Position numbers and translations under genes: made by a program. The notes beneath the pieces are model-generated. The model had not been told where the DNA came from and ran no database searches. It worked only from the letters and a program-made list of their open reading frames with translations. DNA of 34,461 nt, from the NCBI RefSeq assembly GCF_001426995.1, contig NZ_LMFY01000002.1, positions 1 through 34,461 on the forward strand, given 5' to 3'. Source of the DNA: Microbacterium sp. Root553. GTDB lineage: Bacteria; Actinomycetota; Actinomycetes; Actinomycetales; Microbacteriaceae. Shown here piece after piece: positions 15,058-22,337 of this stretch; positions within the stretch are counted from its first letter, which is position 1, and each line of letters starts with the position of its first letter.

Positions 15058-15819
15058 TCAGGCGACGACCGATGCCGGCATGGGCAGCGGGTATCGGCGT
15101 CGCAGCAGCACCCGCTGCACGAGGGTCCAGATGACGGTGACCGTGAGGTACAGCGCGGCCGCGAGGGGCACGAACGCCGCGAACACGGCGGTCAGATAGT
15201 GCAGCGCCCCGGTGACGCGCATCATCGTCGGGGAGTTCAGCGGCGAATCGCCCTCCATCGGGGTGGGGCGGAAGACACGGCGCGAGATCTCGGCCACACC
15301 GATCATCACGACGATCAGGGCTCCGAAGACCAGCAGAGTGCTCGGTGACGCGCTGCCGCTGAAGACCGCCGAGACGAGACTGGTGCCCAACGGCGCGCCG
15401 AACAGGTCGTGCGTGAGCAGGTCGTTCGGGTGCCCGGCGATCTCGGGGCGGAGGAACAGGGTGTACAGGATGCCAACGACGGGCGCCTGCGCGAGCACCG
15501 GCAGCATGCCCGCGAAGGGCGACGTGTTCTCGGAGCGGTACAGCTCGAGCATCTCCTTCTGCAGGCGTTCCGGGTTCTTCTTGTGGCGGCGCTGGAGCTC
15601 GCGCAGTCGGGGCGCGAGGCGCGCCCTCGTCTGCTCGGCTCTGGCCTGGGAGAACCCCACGGGAATCAGCAGGGCGCGCACGAGGAGGGTGACGAGCACC
15701 ACGGCCAGGGCGGCGGCGGATGCTCCGGCAACGGGCTCGACGGCGGAGGAGAGTCCGGCGAGGGCGCCGTATGCGGCGTCGAGGAGGAGGGTCAGTGGAG
15801 GGAAGGCGAAGATGTCCAT
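15058..15819 (-). CDS. YidC/Oxa1-family membrane insertase paralogue
   Basis: This 253-aa polytopic protein is related to YidC/Oxa1. It begins MDIFAFPPLT and has hydrophobic segments near 35-55, 105-125, 150-180 and 205-235. The key positively charged residue of the hydrophilic groove is R48 in TLLVRALLIP. The cytosolic helical hairpin (QARAEQTRARLAPRLRELQR and following) is intact. The main actinobacterial yidC normally sits beside rnpA and rpmH, which are absent here, so this is probably a second, specialised copy. A GTG at 15873 would add 18 residues unlike the family. It follows a DUF6412 gene on the same strand. Confidence 0.88.
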   Translation of the reverse strand: MDIFAFPPLTLLLDAAYGALAGLSSAVEPVAGASAAALAVVLVTLLVRALLIPVGFSQARAEQTRARLAPRLRELQRRHKKNPERLQKEMLELYRSENTSPFAGMLPVLAQAPVVGILYTLFLRPEIAGHPNDLLTHDLFGAPLGTSLVSAVFSGSASPSTLLVFGALIVVMIGVAEISRRVFRPTPMEGDSPLNSPTMMRVTGALHYLTAVFAAFVPLAAALYLTVTVIWTLVQRVLLRRRYPLPMPASVVA

Positions 15820-15882
15820 GCAGGTGTCCGTTCGTGTGGCGGGAGGGTCGGCGACGGCCGCGCAGTCCCGCACGAGGGCGGA

Positions 15883-16155
15883 CTACACGGCGGCGGCGAC
15901 TCCCGGCGCACGGGGGCGCGGATGACCGGCGGCATCAGGATCGCTCTGGGCGAGCAGCGCGGACACGTCGATCGCCCTGAGCGGATGCGGTGCGCTGCTC
16001 GCGGACGGCGGCGCCAGGCTCAGCGCGACGACGATCGTCAGCGTCGCGAGGGCGACGAGGGCGATGGCGAGACCGAGGGCGGCCGCATCCGGCACGGCGA
16101 CGATCCCGAGGGTGGCCGCGACGACGCCGAGCATCTGCCCGAACCACTCGCTCAT
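15883..16155 (-). CDS. DUF6412 small membrane protein
   Basis: This 90-aa protein has two closely spaced hydrophobic stretches (about 5-28 and 29-48) and a cytosolic tail ending DPDAAGHPRPRAPG, the signature I associate with DUF6412. The start ATG at 16155 has AGGAGG about seven bases upstream. It lies 63 bases before the YidC paralogue on the same strand. This pairing also occurs in other actinobacteria as far as I recall. Function is unknown; a substrate or cofactor of this particular insertase is an attractive guess. Confidence 0.8.
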   Translation of the reverse strand: MSEWFGQMLGVVAATLGIVAVPDAAALGLAIALVALATLTIVVALSLAPPSASSAPHPLRAIDVSALLAQSDPDAAGHPRPRAPGVAAAV

Positions 16156-16191
16156 GCGCGCCTCCTGAAGGCGAGCGTAGCACCGCGGGGA

Positions 16192-16197
16192 TACCCT
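16192..16197 (+). promoter_or_regulatory. -10 box, leaderless nitronate monooxygenase gene
   Basis: TACCCT followed by six bases and the ATG at 16204. Confidence 0.6.
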
Positions 16198-16203
16198 CGA
16201 GGC

Positions 16204-17250
16204 ATGGCTGATCTTCGTGAGCTGCTCGGCATCGAGCATCCGATCCTCCTCGGTCCGTTCGGCGGACTCTCGTCGGTGGCGCTGACCGCGGCGGTGAGCG
16301 AGGCCGGCGGTCTCGGCGGCTTCGGCCTCTACGGCTACGGTGCGGACCGCATCCGCTCGACCGTCGACGACCTGCGCGCGGCGACATCTCGGCCGTTCGC
16401 GCTGAACGTCTGGCTGCCCACCGGCGACGAGGTCGCACCCGGCCCGCAGCACACCGTCTTCGCGCAGGCGCTCGAGCCCTTCTACGAGGCCGTCGGACTC
16501 GAGGTGCCTGTGCGGCCGCAGGCCTACCTGCCCGCTCTCGAGGAGCAGCTCGACGCGATCTGGGAGGCCGCGCCCGCCGTGCTCAGCGTGGTGTTCGGAG
16601 TGCCGTCGCACGACGTGGTCGCCGAGGCGCACCGCCGCGGCATCCGCGTCGTGGGAGCGGCGACGACCGTCGCCGAGGCCGTCGCGCTCGTCGGTGCCGG
16701 AGTCGACGCCGTCGTCGCGACCGGACTCGAGGCGGGCGGCCATCGCGTGTCGTTCCTGCGCCGGGCCGAGGACTCGCTCGTCGGCGTGCTGGCGCTGGTG
16801 CCCCAGGTGGTCGATGCCGTGGACGTGCCAGTGATCGCCGCGGGCGGCATCTCCGACCGGCGAGGTGTGGCCGCGGCGTTCGCCCTCGGCGCGTCCGCGG
16901 TGCAGGTGGGGACGGCGTTCCTCACCACCGCGGAATCGGCGGTGAACGACGCGCATCGGGAGGCCATCCGCTCCACCTCCGCGGAGGAGACCGTGCTCAC
17001 CCGTGCCATGAGCGGCCGTCTCGCCAGGGGCGCCCGGAACCGCGTCGTCCGTGCCATCGAGGCGAGCGGGACGATCGCTCCGTTCCCGATGCAGAACTGG
17101 CTCACCGGGCGGTTCCGCACCGCAGCGGGAGAGCAGGGGCTGGGCGAGCTGCAGTCGCTGTGGATGGGACAGGGTGCCCCGCTCGCGGACTATCCGACCG
17201 CCGCCGAGGCCTTCGCGGAGCTCGTCGCCGGAGTGCCGCCGAGGACGTGA
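16204..17250 (+). CDS. Nitronate monooxygenase-like FMN enzyme
   Basis: This 348-aa TIM-barrel flavoprotein is of the NPD/nitronate monooxygenase family. The N-terminus IEHPILLGPFGGLSSVALTA, the GLEAGGHR motif near residue 180 with the catalytic-type His, and VIAAGGISDRRG near 215 for FMN phosphate binding are all present. The family oxidises alkyl nitronates, including the toxin propionate 3-nitronate. The start is ATG 16204, with a leaderless promoter. The open frame extends back to 15409, but that part overlaps two minus-strand genes and lacks family similarity. Confidence 0.9.
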   Translation: MADLRELLGIEHPILLGPFGGLSSVALTAAVSEAGGLGGFGLYGYGADRIRSTVDDLRAATSRPFALNVWLPTGDEVAPGPQHTVFAQALEPFYEAVGLEVPVRPQAYLPALEEQLDAIWEAAPAVLSVVFGVPSHDVVAEAHRRGIRVVGAATTVAEAVALVGAGVDAVVATGLEAGGHRVSFLRRAEDSLVGVLALVPQVVDAVDVPVIAAGGISDRRGVAAAFALGASAVQVGTAFLTTAESAVNDAHREAIRSTSAEETVLTRAMSGRLARGARNRVVRAIEASGTIAPFPMQNWLTGRFRTAAGEQGLGELQSLWMGQGAPLADYPTAAEAFAELVAGVPPRT

Positions 17251-17277
17251 ACCGCAGGTCCTCCGACGAGGCTGCGC

Positions 17278-17293
17278 CTGACCGGCCGGTCAG
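17278..17293. terminator. 16-bp palindrome between convergent genes
   Basis: CTGACCGGCCGGTCAG is perfectly self-complementary and lies between the nitronate monooxygenase and purU stops. There is no T-run. Confidence 0.4.
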
Positions 17294-17314
17294 ATTCAGA
17301 CTCAGGGCTCTGAC

Positions 17315-18166
17315 TCAGAGGATGACGGTGGAGCGGCCGTGCACGATCACGCGGTCCTCCGCATGCCACTGCACCGCGCGGGCGAGGACCTGACGCTCGA
17401 CGTCCGCACCGCGGCTCTGCAGCTGCGCAGCCGACTCGGCGTGAGTCACGCGGGTCACGTCCTGCTCGATGATGGGGCCCTCGTCGAGGTCTGCCGTGGC
17501 GTAGTGCGCCGTCGCACCGATCAGCTTGACGCCGCGGTCCTTGGCCCTGGCGTACGGGTTCGCGCCGATGAACGCGGGCAGGAACGAGTGGTGGATGTTG
17601 ATCACGGGAGCGCCGAGGCCCGTGATGAAGTCGTCGGTGAGGATCTGCATGTACCGCGCGAGCACCACCAGGTCGACGTTGCCGCGCAGCAGGTCGAGCT
17701 GGCGCTGCTCCATCGACTCCTTGTCGCCCGAGGGGATGTGCACGAAGGGCACGCCGAACGAGCGCACCGACTCGGCCAGGTCCGGGTGATTCGACACGAC
17801 CATCGTGATGTCGATGTCGAGCTGGCCGCGCTGCGTGCGCCACAGCAGCTCGAGCAGGCAGTGGTCGTACTTCGAGACGAAGATCGCGACGCGCTTGCGT
17901 CGGGCGGTGTCGTGCAGGGACCACTCCATGCCGAAACGCTCGGCGACCTGAGCGATGTCGGCCTCGAGCGCGGGGCGCGCCGCCGACAGGCCCGGGAGAT
18001 GGATGACCGTGCGCTGGAAGAACCGACCGCCCTCGGAATCGGTCGAGTGCTGGTCGAGCGAGATGATGTTGGCGCCGTGGGTCGAGAGCACGCCGGCGAC
18101 GGCGGCGACGATGCCTGGCTGGTCGTCGCAGGCGATGAGCAGGCGGGCGGTGTCGGGCTGAGACAT
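17315..18166 (-). CDS. purU: Formyltetrahydrofolate deformylase PurU
   Basis: This 283-aa enzyme hydrolyses 10-formyl-THF to formate and THF, balancing one-carbon pools. An N-terminal ACT domain (residues 7-80, DDQPGIVAAVAGVLSTHGAN) is followed by a formyltransferase fold with NIHHSFLPAF (catalytic Asn and His) and HYATADLDEGPII containing the catalytic Asp. Length and motifs are normal. The ATG at 18166 has GAGGAG about six bases upstream. Confidence 0.95.
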   Translation of the reverse strand: MSQPDTARLLIACDDQPGIVAAVAGVLSTHGANIISLDQHSTDSEGGRFFQRTVIHLPGLSAARPALEADIAQVAERFGMEWSLHDTARRKRVAIFVSKYDHCLLELLWRTQRGQLDIDITMVVSNHPDLAESVRSFGVPFVHIPSGDKESMEQRQLDLLRGNVDLVVLARYMQILTDDFITGLGAPVINIHHSFLPAFIGANPYARAKDRGVKLIGATAHYATADLDEGPIIEQDVTRVTHAESAAQLQSRGADVERQVLARAVQWHAEDRVIVHGRSTVIL

Positions 18167-18231
18167 GGGGGCTCCTCGAGGGGTGTGCATCGATTCTGCC
18201 GTGGATGCGACCACCGGGCGAATCGCGCCCC

Positions 18232-18237
18232 TACCCT
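18232..18237 (+). promoter_or_regulatory. -10 box, leaderless gene at 18244
   Basis: TACCCT followed by six bases and the ATG at 18244. GGAGGG in the spacer could also serve as a Shine-Dalgarno, but it is too close to the start. Confidence 0.55.
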
Positions 18238-18243
18238 GGAGGG

Positions 18244-18714
18244 ATGCACGAGTCACGGGCGTCGGCGTCGCAGCTCCTCTCGCAGGCGCGGGACGCGCTC
18301 GTCGGAGCGCCGAAGGAGGGGCTGGGCGAGGAGCGCGACTCCCGCTGGCGCGGCCGGCGCATCGTCAGGGTCGGCGACGCCTGGCACCTCGGAGTGCTGC
18401 TGGTCACCGACACCCACGCCCTCGCGACGGCGGAGGTGCTGCGTGCGGCCGACCCCGGACGCCGCGGATACACCGCAGAGTCGGCACGGGATCGTGCGGA
18501 ACGGCGGGCACTGGCGCTGAGGGGCGGATTCGATGAAGGAGCCGTCGCGCATGTCGGCTGGACGGTGATCGACGTGGACGCGGTGGATGCCGGGGGCTCA
18601 TCCGGTCCGCTCTCGACGATCGACGGGGTGGCCTCGGTGCGGTGGAGCACCGCCGGCGGGTGGATGCCGTTGGAGGCATATCTGCATGAGCGGATCGCTC
18701 TGCTGCAGGGCTGA
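18244..18714 (+). CDS. Conserved hypothetical protein
   Basis: This 156-aa soluble protein has no membrane segment or signal peptide. It reads as an N-terminal helical part (1-30), then RGRRIVRVGDAWHLGVLLVT and an alternating strand pattern. The C-terminus GGWMPLEAYLHERIALL looks conserved in Microbacteriaceae relatives. Such relatives may carry unsupported automatic names. I recognise no active site. It is leaderless and convergent with the amidotransferase-like gene, three bases apart. Confidence 0.75.
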   Translation: MHESRASASQLLSQARDALVGAPKEGLGEERDSRWRGRRIVRVGDAWHLGVLLVTDTHALATAEVLRAADPGRRGYTAESARDRAERRALALRGGFDEGAVAHVGWTVIDVDAVDAGGSSGPLSTIDGVASVRWSTAGGWMPLEAYLHERIALLQG

Positions 18715-18717
18715 TGC

Positions 18718-19434
18718 TCAGCCGAAGGTCTCCGCGAAGCGGCGGAGCAGGGCCGCGCCCTCCGTCACCGAGGCAGACAGCACCTGCCTCTGCACGATGT
18801 CGAATTCCTCGGGAGCGAAGTAGCCCGTGGTGCGATAGAACGTCATGCGGTCGGCGAAGTCCCGCGGCGTGGGTTCGGGGTGGAACTGCGCCGCGTAGAG
18901 ATGAGAGCCGACCCGGTAGGCCTGCACCGGGCAGGTGTCGTTCGTCGCGAGGAGCACGGCGCCGTCGGGCAGGCGCACCGCGCTCTCCTTGTGTGCGGTG
19001 AACACCGTCAGCGAGGGAGCGCTCGGGCCGAACACCGGGTCGGCGGCGCCTTCGTCTGTCGTCGAGATCACTGCGGCGCTGGCCGACTCGGGAGTGTCCG
19101 AGGTGACCTCGCCGCCGAGCATCCGGGTGACGACCCCGATGCTGAAGCAGGTGAAGAACGCGGCGATCTCCCGATCGATGGCCCGGCGGGCGATCTGCGC
19201 GAGATCGGCCTCGACCCGCAGCTGCACGTCGGACTTCTCGGTGTCGCTCACGTTGAAGGGCGAGCCGCCCACCACGACGCCGCTGTACCGGGCGAGGCGC
19301 GCGGGATCGAGACGCTCGGTGAGCAGGTCGAGCCGGTCGACGACGTCGACGTCGAGCGCCCGACGGAACGAGGCGTGCTCGGCGTCGGCCGCCCCGAGCT
19401 CGGGGCGCACACAGACGTAGAGAAGCGAGGCCAC
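18718..19434 (-). CDS. Class I glutamine amidotransferase-like protein
   Basis: This protein of about 238 aa has a class I amidotransferase fold. The probable nucleophile Cys is in AAFFTCFSIGVV, and the His-Glu pair is in AAQFHPEPT. The usual nucleophile elbow G-x-C-x-G-x-Q is not kept: the residues after Cys are F-S-I-G, so glutaminase activity is uncertain. No synthetase partner is nearby. Two GTG codons are available (19437 and 19434). I favour 19434 because TAGACT then lies exactly six bases upstream, as in its neighbours. Confidence 0.82.
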   Translation of the reverse strand: MASLLYVCVRPELGAADAEHASFRRALDVDVVDRLDLLTERLDPARLARYSGVVVGGSPFNVSDTEKSDVQLRVEADLAQIARRAIDREIAAFFTCFSIGVVTRMLGGEVTSDTPESASAAVISTTDEGAADPVFGPSAPSLTVFTAHKESAVRLPDGAVLLATNDTCPVQAYRVGSHLYAAQFHPEPTPRDFADRMTFYRTTGYFAPEEFDIVQRQVLSASVTEGAALLRRFAETFG

Positions 19435-19440
19435 CACGAG

Positions 19441-19446
19441 AGTCTA
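19441..19446 (-). promoter_or_regulatory. -10 box, leaderless amidotransferase-like gene
   Basis: TAGACT on the minus strand, six bases before GTG 19434 (three before GTG 19437). Confidence 0.5.
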
Positions 19447-19503
19447 ACGACGAGGCGGAGGGCTCGACGTCGCGAGCCGACCGTGCACGGGGCGGGCCGG
19501 GTC

Positions 19504-20244
19504 TCAGCGCGAGGAGTTGGAGGTGCGTCCGCGCACGATCCCGACGAACGTGTCGACATCGGCGGTGGTGTGCTCGCGTCGCCAGGCGAGCGCTACCGTC
19601 GAGAGAGGCCCGTCGGTCAGCGGGCGGTGGTCGGCGTCCTTGCGCTTGTGCAGTCGCGCCAGCGAGAGCGGCACGATCAGGATGCCGGTTCCGGCGGCGG
19701 CGGTCGCCACGGCGTCGGCCACCGGCATCGGGGCGAAACGGGGCGCCAGCGCCCCGGGGATATCCAGGGGCCCGAGCGGATCGTCGGACGGGACCATCAC
19801 GATCTCACCGGCGAGGTCGGCGATGGTGAGCTCGTCGGCGGCGAGCAGGTGCGATTCGCGGGAGGCGATCACGACGGGGGTCTCGTCATAGAGGGCGATC
19901 ACGTGCAGCTCGTCGCCGGCCAGCGGCAGGCGGACGAGAGCCGCATCGACGTCATCGAGAGCCGAGCGCTGATCGGCGACCTCGATCGTCACCAGCTCGA
20001 GCGGCACATGCGGCATCCGCTGCTTCCAGGCGTCGATCCACTTGCCGGGCGTCGCGCCGGGGACCATGCCGAGACGGAACGTACGCGGCTCCTCGGGAGT
20101 GTCGGCCGGCTCGTCGAACACGACCTTCGCGGTCTTCTTCGGGGGCTTGGGCGGCGGGAACCGCTGGGCTGGTGCCGCTCTGTTGCGGCGCACCGGAAAA
20201 CCCTTCCCGGCGCGTCCCGCCGGTCGTCGTCCCTGAGTCGCCAT
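19504..20244 (-). CDS. LysR substrate-binding-domain protein without HTH
   Basis: This 246-aa protein has a basic, proline-rich N-terminus (residues 1-45, ending PPPKPPKKTAK) followed directly by a LysR-type effector-binding domain (about 52-240). The RLGMVPGATPGKWIDAWKQR, LPLAGDELHVI and AGTGILIVPLSLARL segments match that fold. The winged-helix DNA-binding domain of true LysR regulators is absent, and no open upstream frame supplies one. It may be a co-regulator, a ligand-binding protein, or bind nucleic acid through its basic tail. The ATG lies seven bases after TACCCT. Confidence 0.8.
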   Translation of the reverse strand: MATQGRRPAGRAGKGFPVRRNRAAPAQRFPPPKPPKKTAKVVFDEPADTPEEPRTFRLGMVPGATPGKWIDAWKQRMPHVPLELVTIEVADQRSALDDVDAALVRLPLAGDELHVIALYDETPVVIASRESHLLAADELTIADLAGEIVMVPSDDPLGPLDIPGALAPRFAPMPVADAVATAAAGTGILIVPLSLARLHKRKDADHRPLTDGPLSTVALAWRREHTTADVDTFVGIVRGRTSNSSR

Positions 20245-20251
20245 GTGATTC

Positions 20252-20257
20252 AGGGTA
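20252..20257 (-). promoter_or_regulatory. -10 box, leaderless LysR-domain gene
   Basis: TACCCT on the minus strand, seven bases before the ATG at 20244. Confidence 0.5.
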
Positions 20258-20287
20258 CCCGCCCGATGGGCGGGCGGCGGGCCGGGC

Positions 20288-20695
20288 TCAGGCCGCGAGC
20301 CACAGGCCCTTCGGGTCGGTCGCCACGGTGAGACCCGCCGCGACCGTCTCGTCGTCGCCGATGCGCGCGCCGCGTACGATCCGCGCACCCGCCCCGACCT
20401 CGGTGCGGACGCCGATGTGCGCGCCGTCTCCGACGGCGGCGCCCTGGCCGATGTGTGCGTGCGCGTCGACGTGCGCACCCTCGCCGATCACGGCATCCGG
20501 TTCGATCCAGGCACCACGGGCGACGGTGGCACCGGCGCCGATGCGTGCGCCGGGCTCGATGTACGCGCCCGCCTCGATGTGCGCCTTCGGATGGACCTTC
20601 GCGCCGTGTGCGACGAGACCTCGACCGTTCGCGTGCTTGCGATAGCGCAGCGTGGCTCCCTGGTCGTTCTCGATGTCGACGTAGTTCTTTCCCAC
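20288..20695 (-). CDS. Left-handed beta-helix hexapeptide-repeat protein
   Basis: This 135-aa protein consists mostly of hexapeptide repeats ([AIV]-G-x4) from about residue 30 to 120, for example AHIEAGAYIEPGARIGAGAT. It would fold as a trimeric left-handed beta-helix, as in acyltransferases and gamma-carbonic-anhydrase-like proteins. The acceptor domain of an acyltransferase is lacking and no clear catalytic His stands out, so enzymatic activity is doubtful. The start is GTG 20695, with GGGGAGG at 20700-20706. Upstream is an A/T-rich -10 region and a palindrome. Confidence 0.8.
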   Translation of the reverse strand: MGKNYVDIENDQGATLRYRKHANGRGLVAHGAKVHPKAHIEAGAYIEPGARIGAGATVARGAWIEPDAVIGEGAHVDAHAHIGQGAAVGDGAHIGVRTEVGAGARIVRGARIGDDETVAAGLTVATDPKGLWLAA

Positions 20696-20710
20696 GATTC
20701 CTCCCCGTGT

Positions 20711-20726
20711 TCCGGAGTTCTCCGGA
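20711..20726. promoter_or_regulatory. Palindrome TCCGGAGTTCTCCGGA with TATA-rich -10
   Basis: TCCGGAG and CTCCGGA are inverted around TT. On the minus strand the site directly follows an A/T-rich stretch (20726-20737, containing TATATA) that is the probable -10 of the hexapeptide gene. An operator overlapping the transcription start is plausible. Confidence 0.4.
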
Positions 20727-20777
20727 TATATAAATAACCACGGGTGGGCCCGGTTCATTCCCGAGAATGGATGCGGG

Positions 20778-21551
20778 TCATCTCTGGCAGTGGGGACACC
20801 AGAAGGTGATGCGCTCACGAGTGGGATCGGCACCCTGTTCACCGCGTCTGATGAGTGTTCCGCAGCGCCGACAGGCGCGTCCGGACCGCCCGTAGACCCA
20901 GGTGCCCTGACCGGGTCGGTCGACACCTGTGAACGTCCGGTGCCGTCGATCCCGGTTCACGCGGATCGTCCGCACGCCGAGCTCGATCAGGGCGGCGACA
21001 TCGACCTCCGGTGCCGGGGTGGTGGGCAGGATTCCGCGCAGGAACAGGAGTTCTGCCGCATACTCGTTGCCGAAGCCCGCGACGTTGCGCTGGTCGAGCA
21101 GGGCCACGTGGATGCTGCGGGTGTCGGCGGCGACCCGTCGAACGGCCTCCGCGGCATCCCAGTCCGGGCCGAGCGGATCGGGGCCGAGGTGTCCGACCAG
21201 CTCCTCCTCGTCGCGCGTGGGCACCAGCTCGATCTCCGCGAGGTCGATGCCGACGGCCTCCTGCTGCGCCGTCCCGACGATGGCGCGCACCTTGAAGGCG
21301 GGGTGCCGCCATCTCTCGCCCGCGCTGTACACGAGCCAGGCGCCGTCCATGCGCAGATGGGAATGCAGCGTGCTGTCACCGATGCGCAGCAGCAGATGCT
21401 TGCCGCGCGCCACGGAGGAGACGATGGGCTGGCCGGTCAGATCAGCGGTCGCGAAGCGGGGGACGCGCAGATCGAAGCGCGTCACCTCGCCACCGACCAG
21501 GGCCTCCTCGAGGCGTCTGGCGGCGCGGAAGACGGTATCGCCCTCGGGCAT
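20778..21551 (-). CDS. Fpg/Nei-family DNA glycosylase
   Basis: This 257-aa base-excision repair glycosylase/AP lyase is of the Nei type. The N-terminus MPEGDTV supplies the catalytic Pro2 and Glu3 (numbered from Met). The lysine in VARGKHLLL, the NEYAAELLFLRGI segment of the H2TH region and the C-terminal CxxC...CxxC zinc finger (CRRCGT to CPHC) are intact. The ATG overlaps the EI24 gene stop (TGATG), so they are translated together. Confidence 0.93.
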   Translation of the reverse strand: MPEGDTVFRAARRLEEALVGGEVTRFDLRVPRFATADLTGQPIVSSVARGKHLLLRIGDSTLHSHLRMDGAWLVYSAGERWRHPAFKVRAIVGTAQQEAVGIDLAEIELVPTRDEEELVGHLGPDPLGPDWDAAEAVRRVAADTRSIHVALLDQRNVAGFGNEYAAELLFLRGILPTTPAPEVDVAALIELGVRTIRVNRDRRHRTFTGVDRPGQGTWVYGRSGRACRRCGTLIRRGEQGADPTRERITFWCPHCQR

Positions 21552-22303
21552 CAGCCGGTGACCGTGGGGAGCGGAGTGCGCTGCAGCATCGTGCGCGCGA
21601 GCGTCGTGGCTCCGGCGACCGCGGCGGGCATGACGGCGACGGCACCGCCGGGGATCAGGAAGCACAGCTGCGTCGCGACGCCGAACCCGAGGACCCGCGC
21701 TCTGCTTCCGCGGAACAGGGAAGCACGGTCGGCCGGGCTGAGGTCGCGCGCGTCGAAGGCGCGACCGGTGAGCTCGCGTGCGAGCATGCGCCCCGACAGC
21801 ACGACTCCGGAGACCGGACCCAGGAACCCGCCGAGCAGCGGGACGAGCCCGAGCAGCAGCACCAGGATCGCGATCAGGATGCCGAGCAGGACGAGGCGGA
21901 TGCCCTCGCCGACCGCCGTCCAGAAACCGCCGCCGTCGGCGGGCGGCGGATCACCGAGGTCGATCTCGACCGCGTGCCAGATGCGCTGATAGAACGGGTC
22001 GCCGATCGCCAGGGCGAGAGCGCTGAACACGGCGCTCGCGAGCGCGAGCGCCGCCGCGAAGACGACGACGCCGACCGCGAGGCGCAGCACCGTGCGCCAC
22101 TCCGGGGCCCAGCCGTCGGCGAAAGGGGTCAGGGCGTCGGAGACGACAGGGAGCGAGAGGGCGAGCGGCACGAGCCCCGCCAGCAGCACGATCGCGGCGA
22201 TCACGCCGGGCACGAGGCCGAGCGCCATGAGGCCGGGTCGGCGACGCCACGTGCCGAAGCCGCGCAGGAGCAGGCGGACGCCCTCGGCGAATTCGCGGAT
22301 CAT
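21551..22303 (-). CDS. EI24-domain membrane protein
   Basis: This 250-aa integral membrane protein of the EI24/CysZ-like family has about four to five hydrophobic segments (near 25-50, 75-100, 130-160 and 205-240). Its N-terminus FAEGVRLLLRGFGTWRRRPG is typical. CysZ relatives are linked to sulphate transport, but the actinobacterial group is uncharacterised. It is leaderless (TAGGCT-N6-ATG) and leads the Nei glycosylase with a one-base overlap. Confidence 0.88.
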   Translation of the reverse strand: MIREFAEGVRLLLRGFGTWRRRPGLMALGLVPGVIAAIVLLAGLVPLALSLPVVSDALTPFADGWAPEWRTVLRLAVGVVVFAAALALASAVFSALALAIGDPFYQRIWHAVEIDLGDPPPADGGGFWTAVGEGIRLVLLGILIAILVLLLGLVPLLGGFLGPVSGVVLSGRMLARELTGRAFDARDLSPADRASLFRGSRARVLGFGVATQLCFLIPGGAVAVMPAAVAGATTLARTMLQRTPLPTVTG

Positions 22304-22309
22304 GGACCC

Positions 22310-22315
22310 AGCCTA
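22310..22315 (-). promoter_or_regulatory. -10 box, leaderless EI24 gene
   Basis: TAGGCT on the minus strand, six bases before the ATG at 22303. Confidence 0.6.
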
Positions 22316-22337
22316 GGAGCACTCGACACGGCGGCCG

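Noticed and set aside
15409..16203. N-terminal extension of nitronate monooxygenase
   Set aside because: Antisense to the YidC and DUF6412 genes, low-complexity Gly/Arg/Glu, and the family begins at the ATG at 16204.
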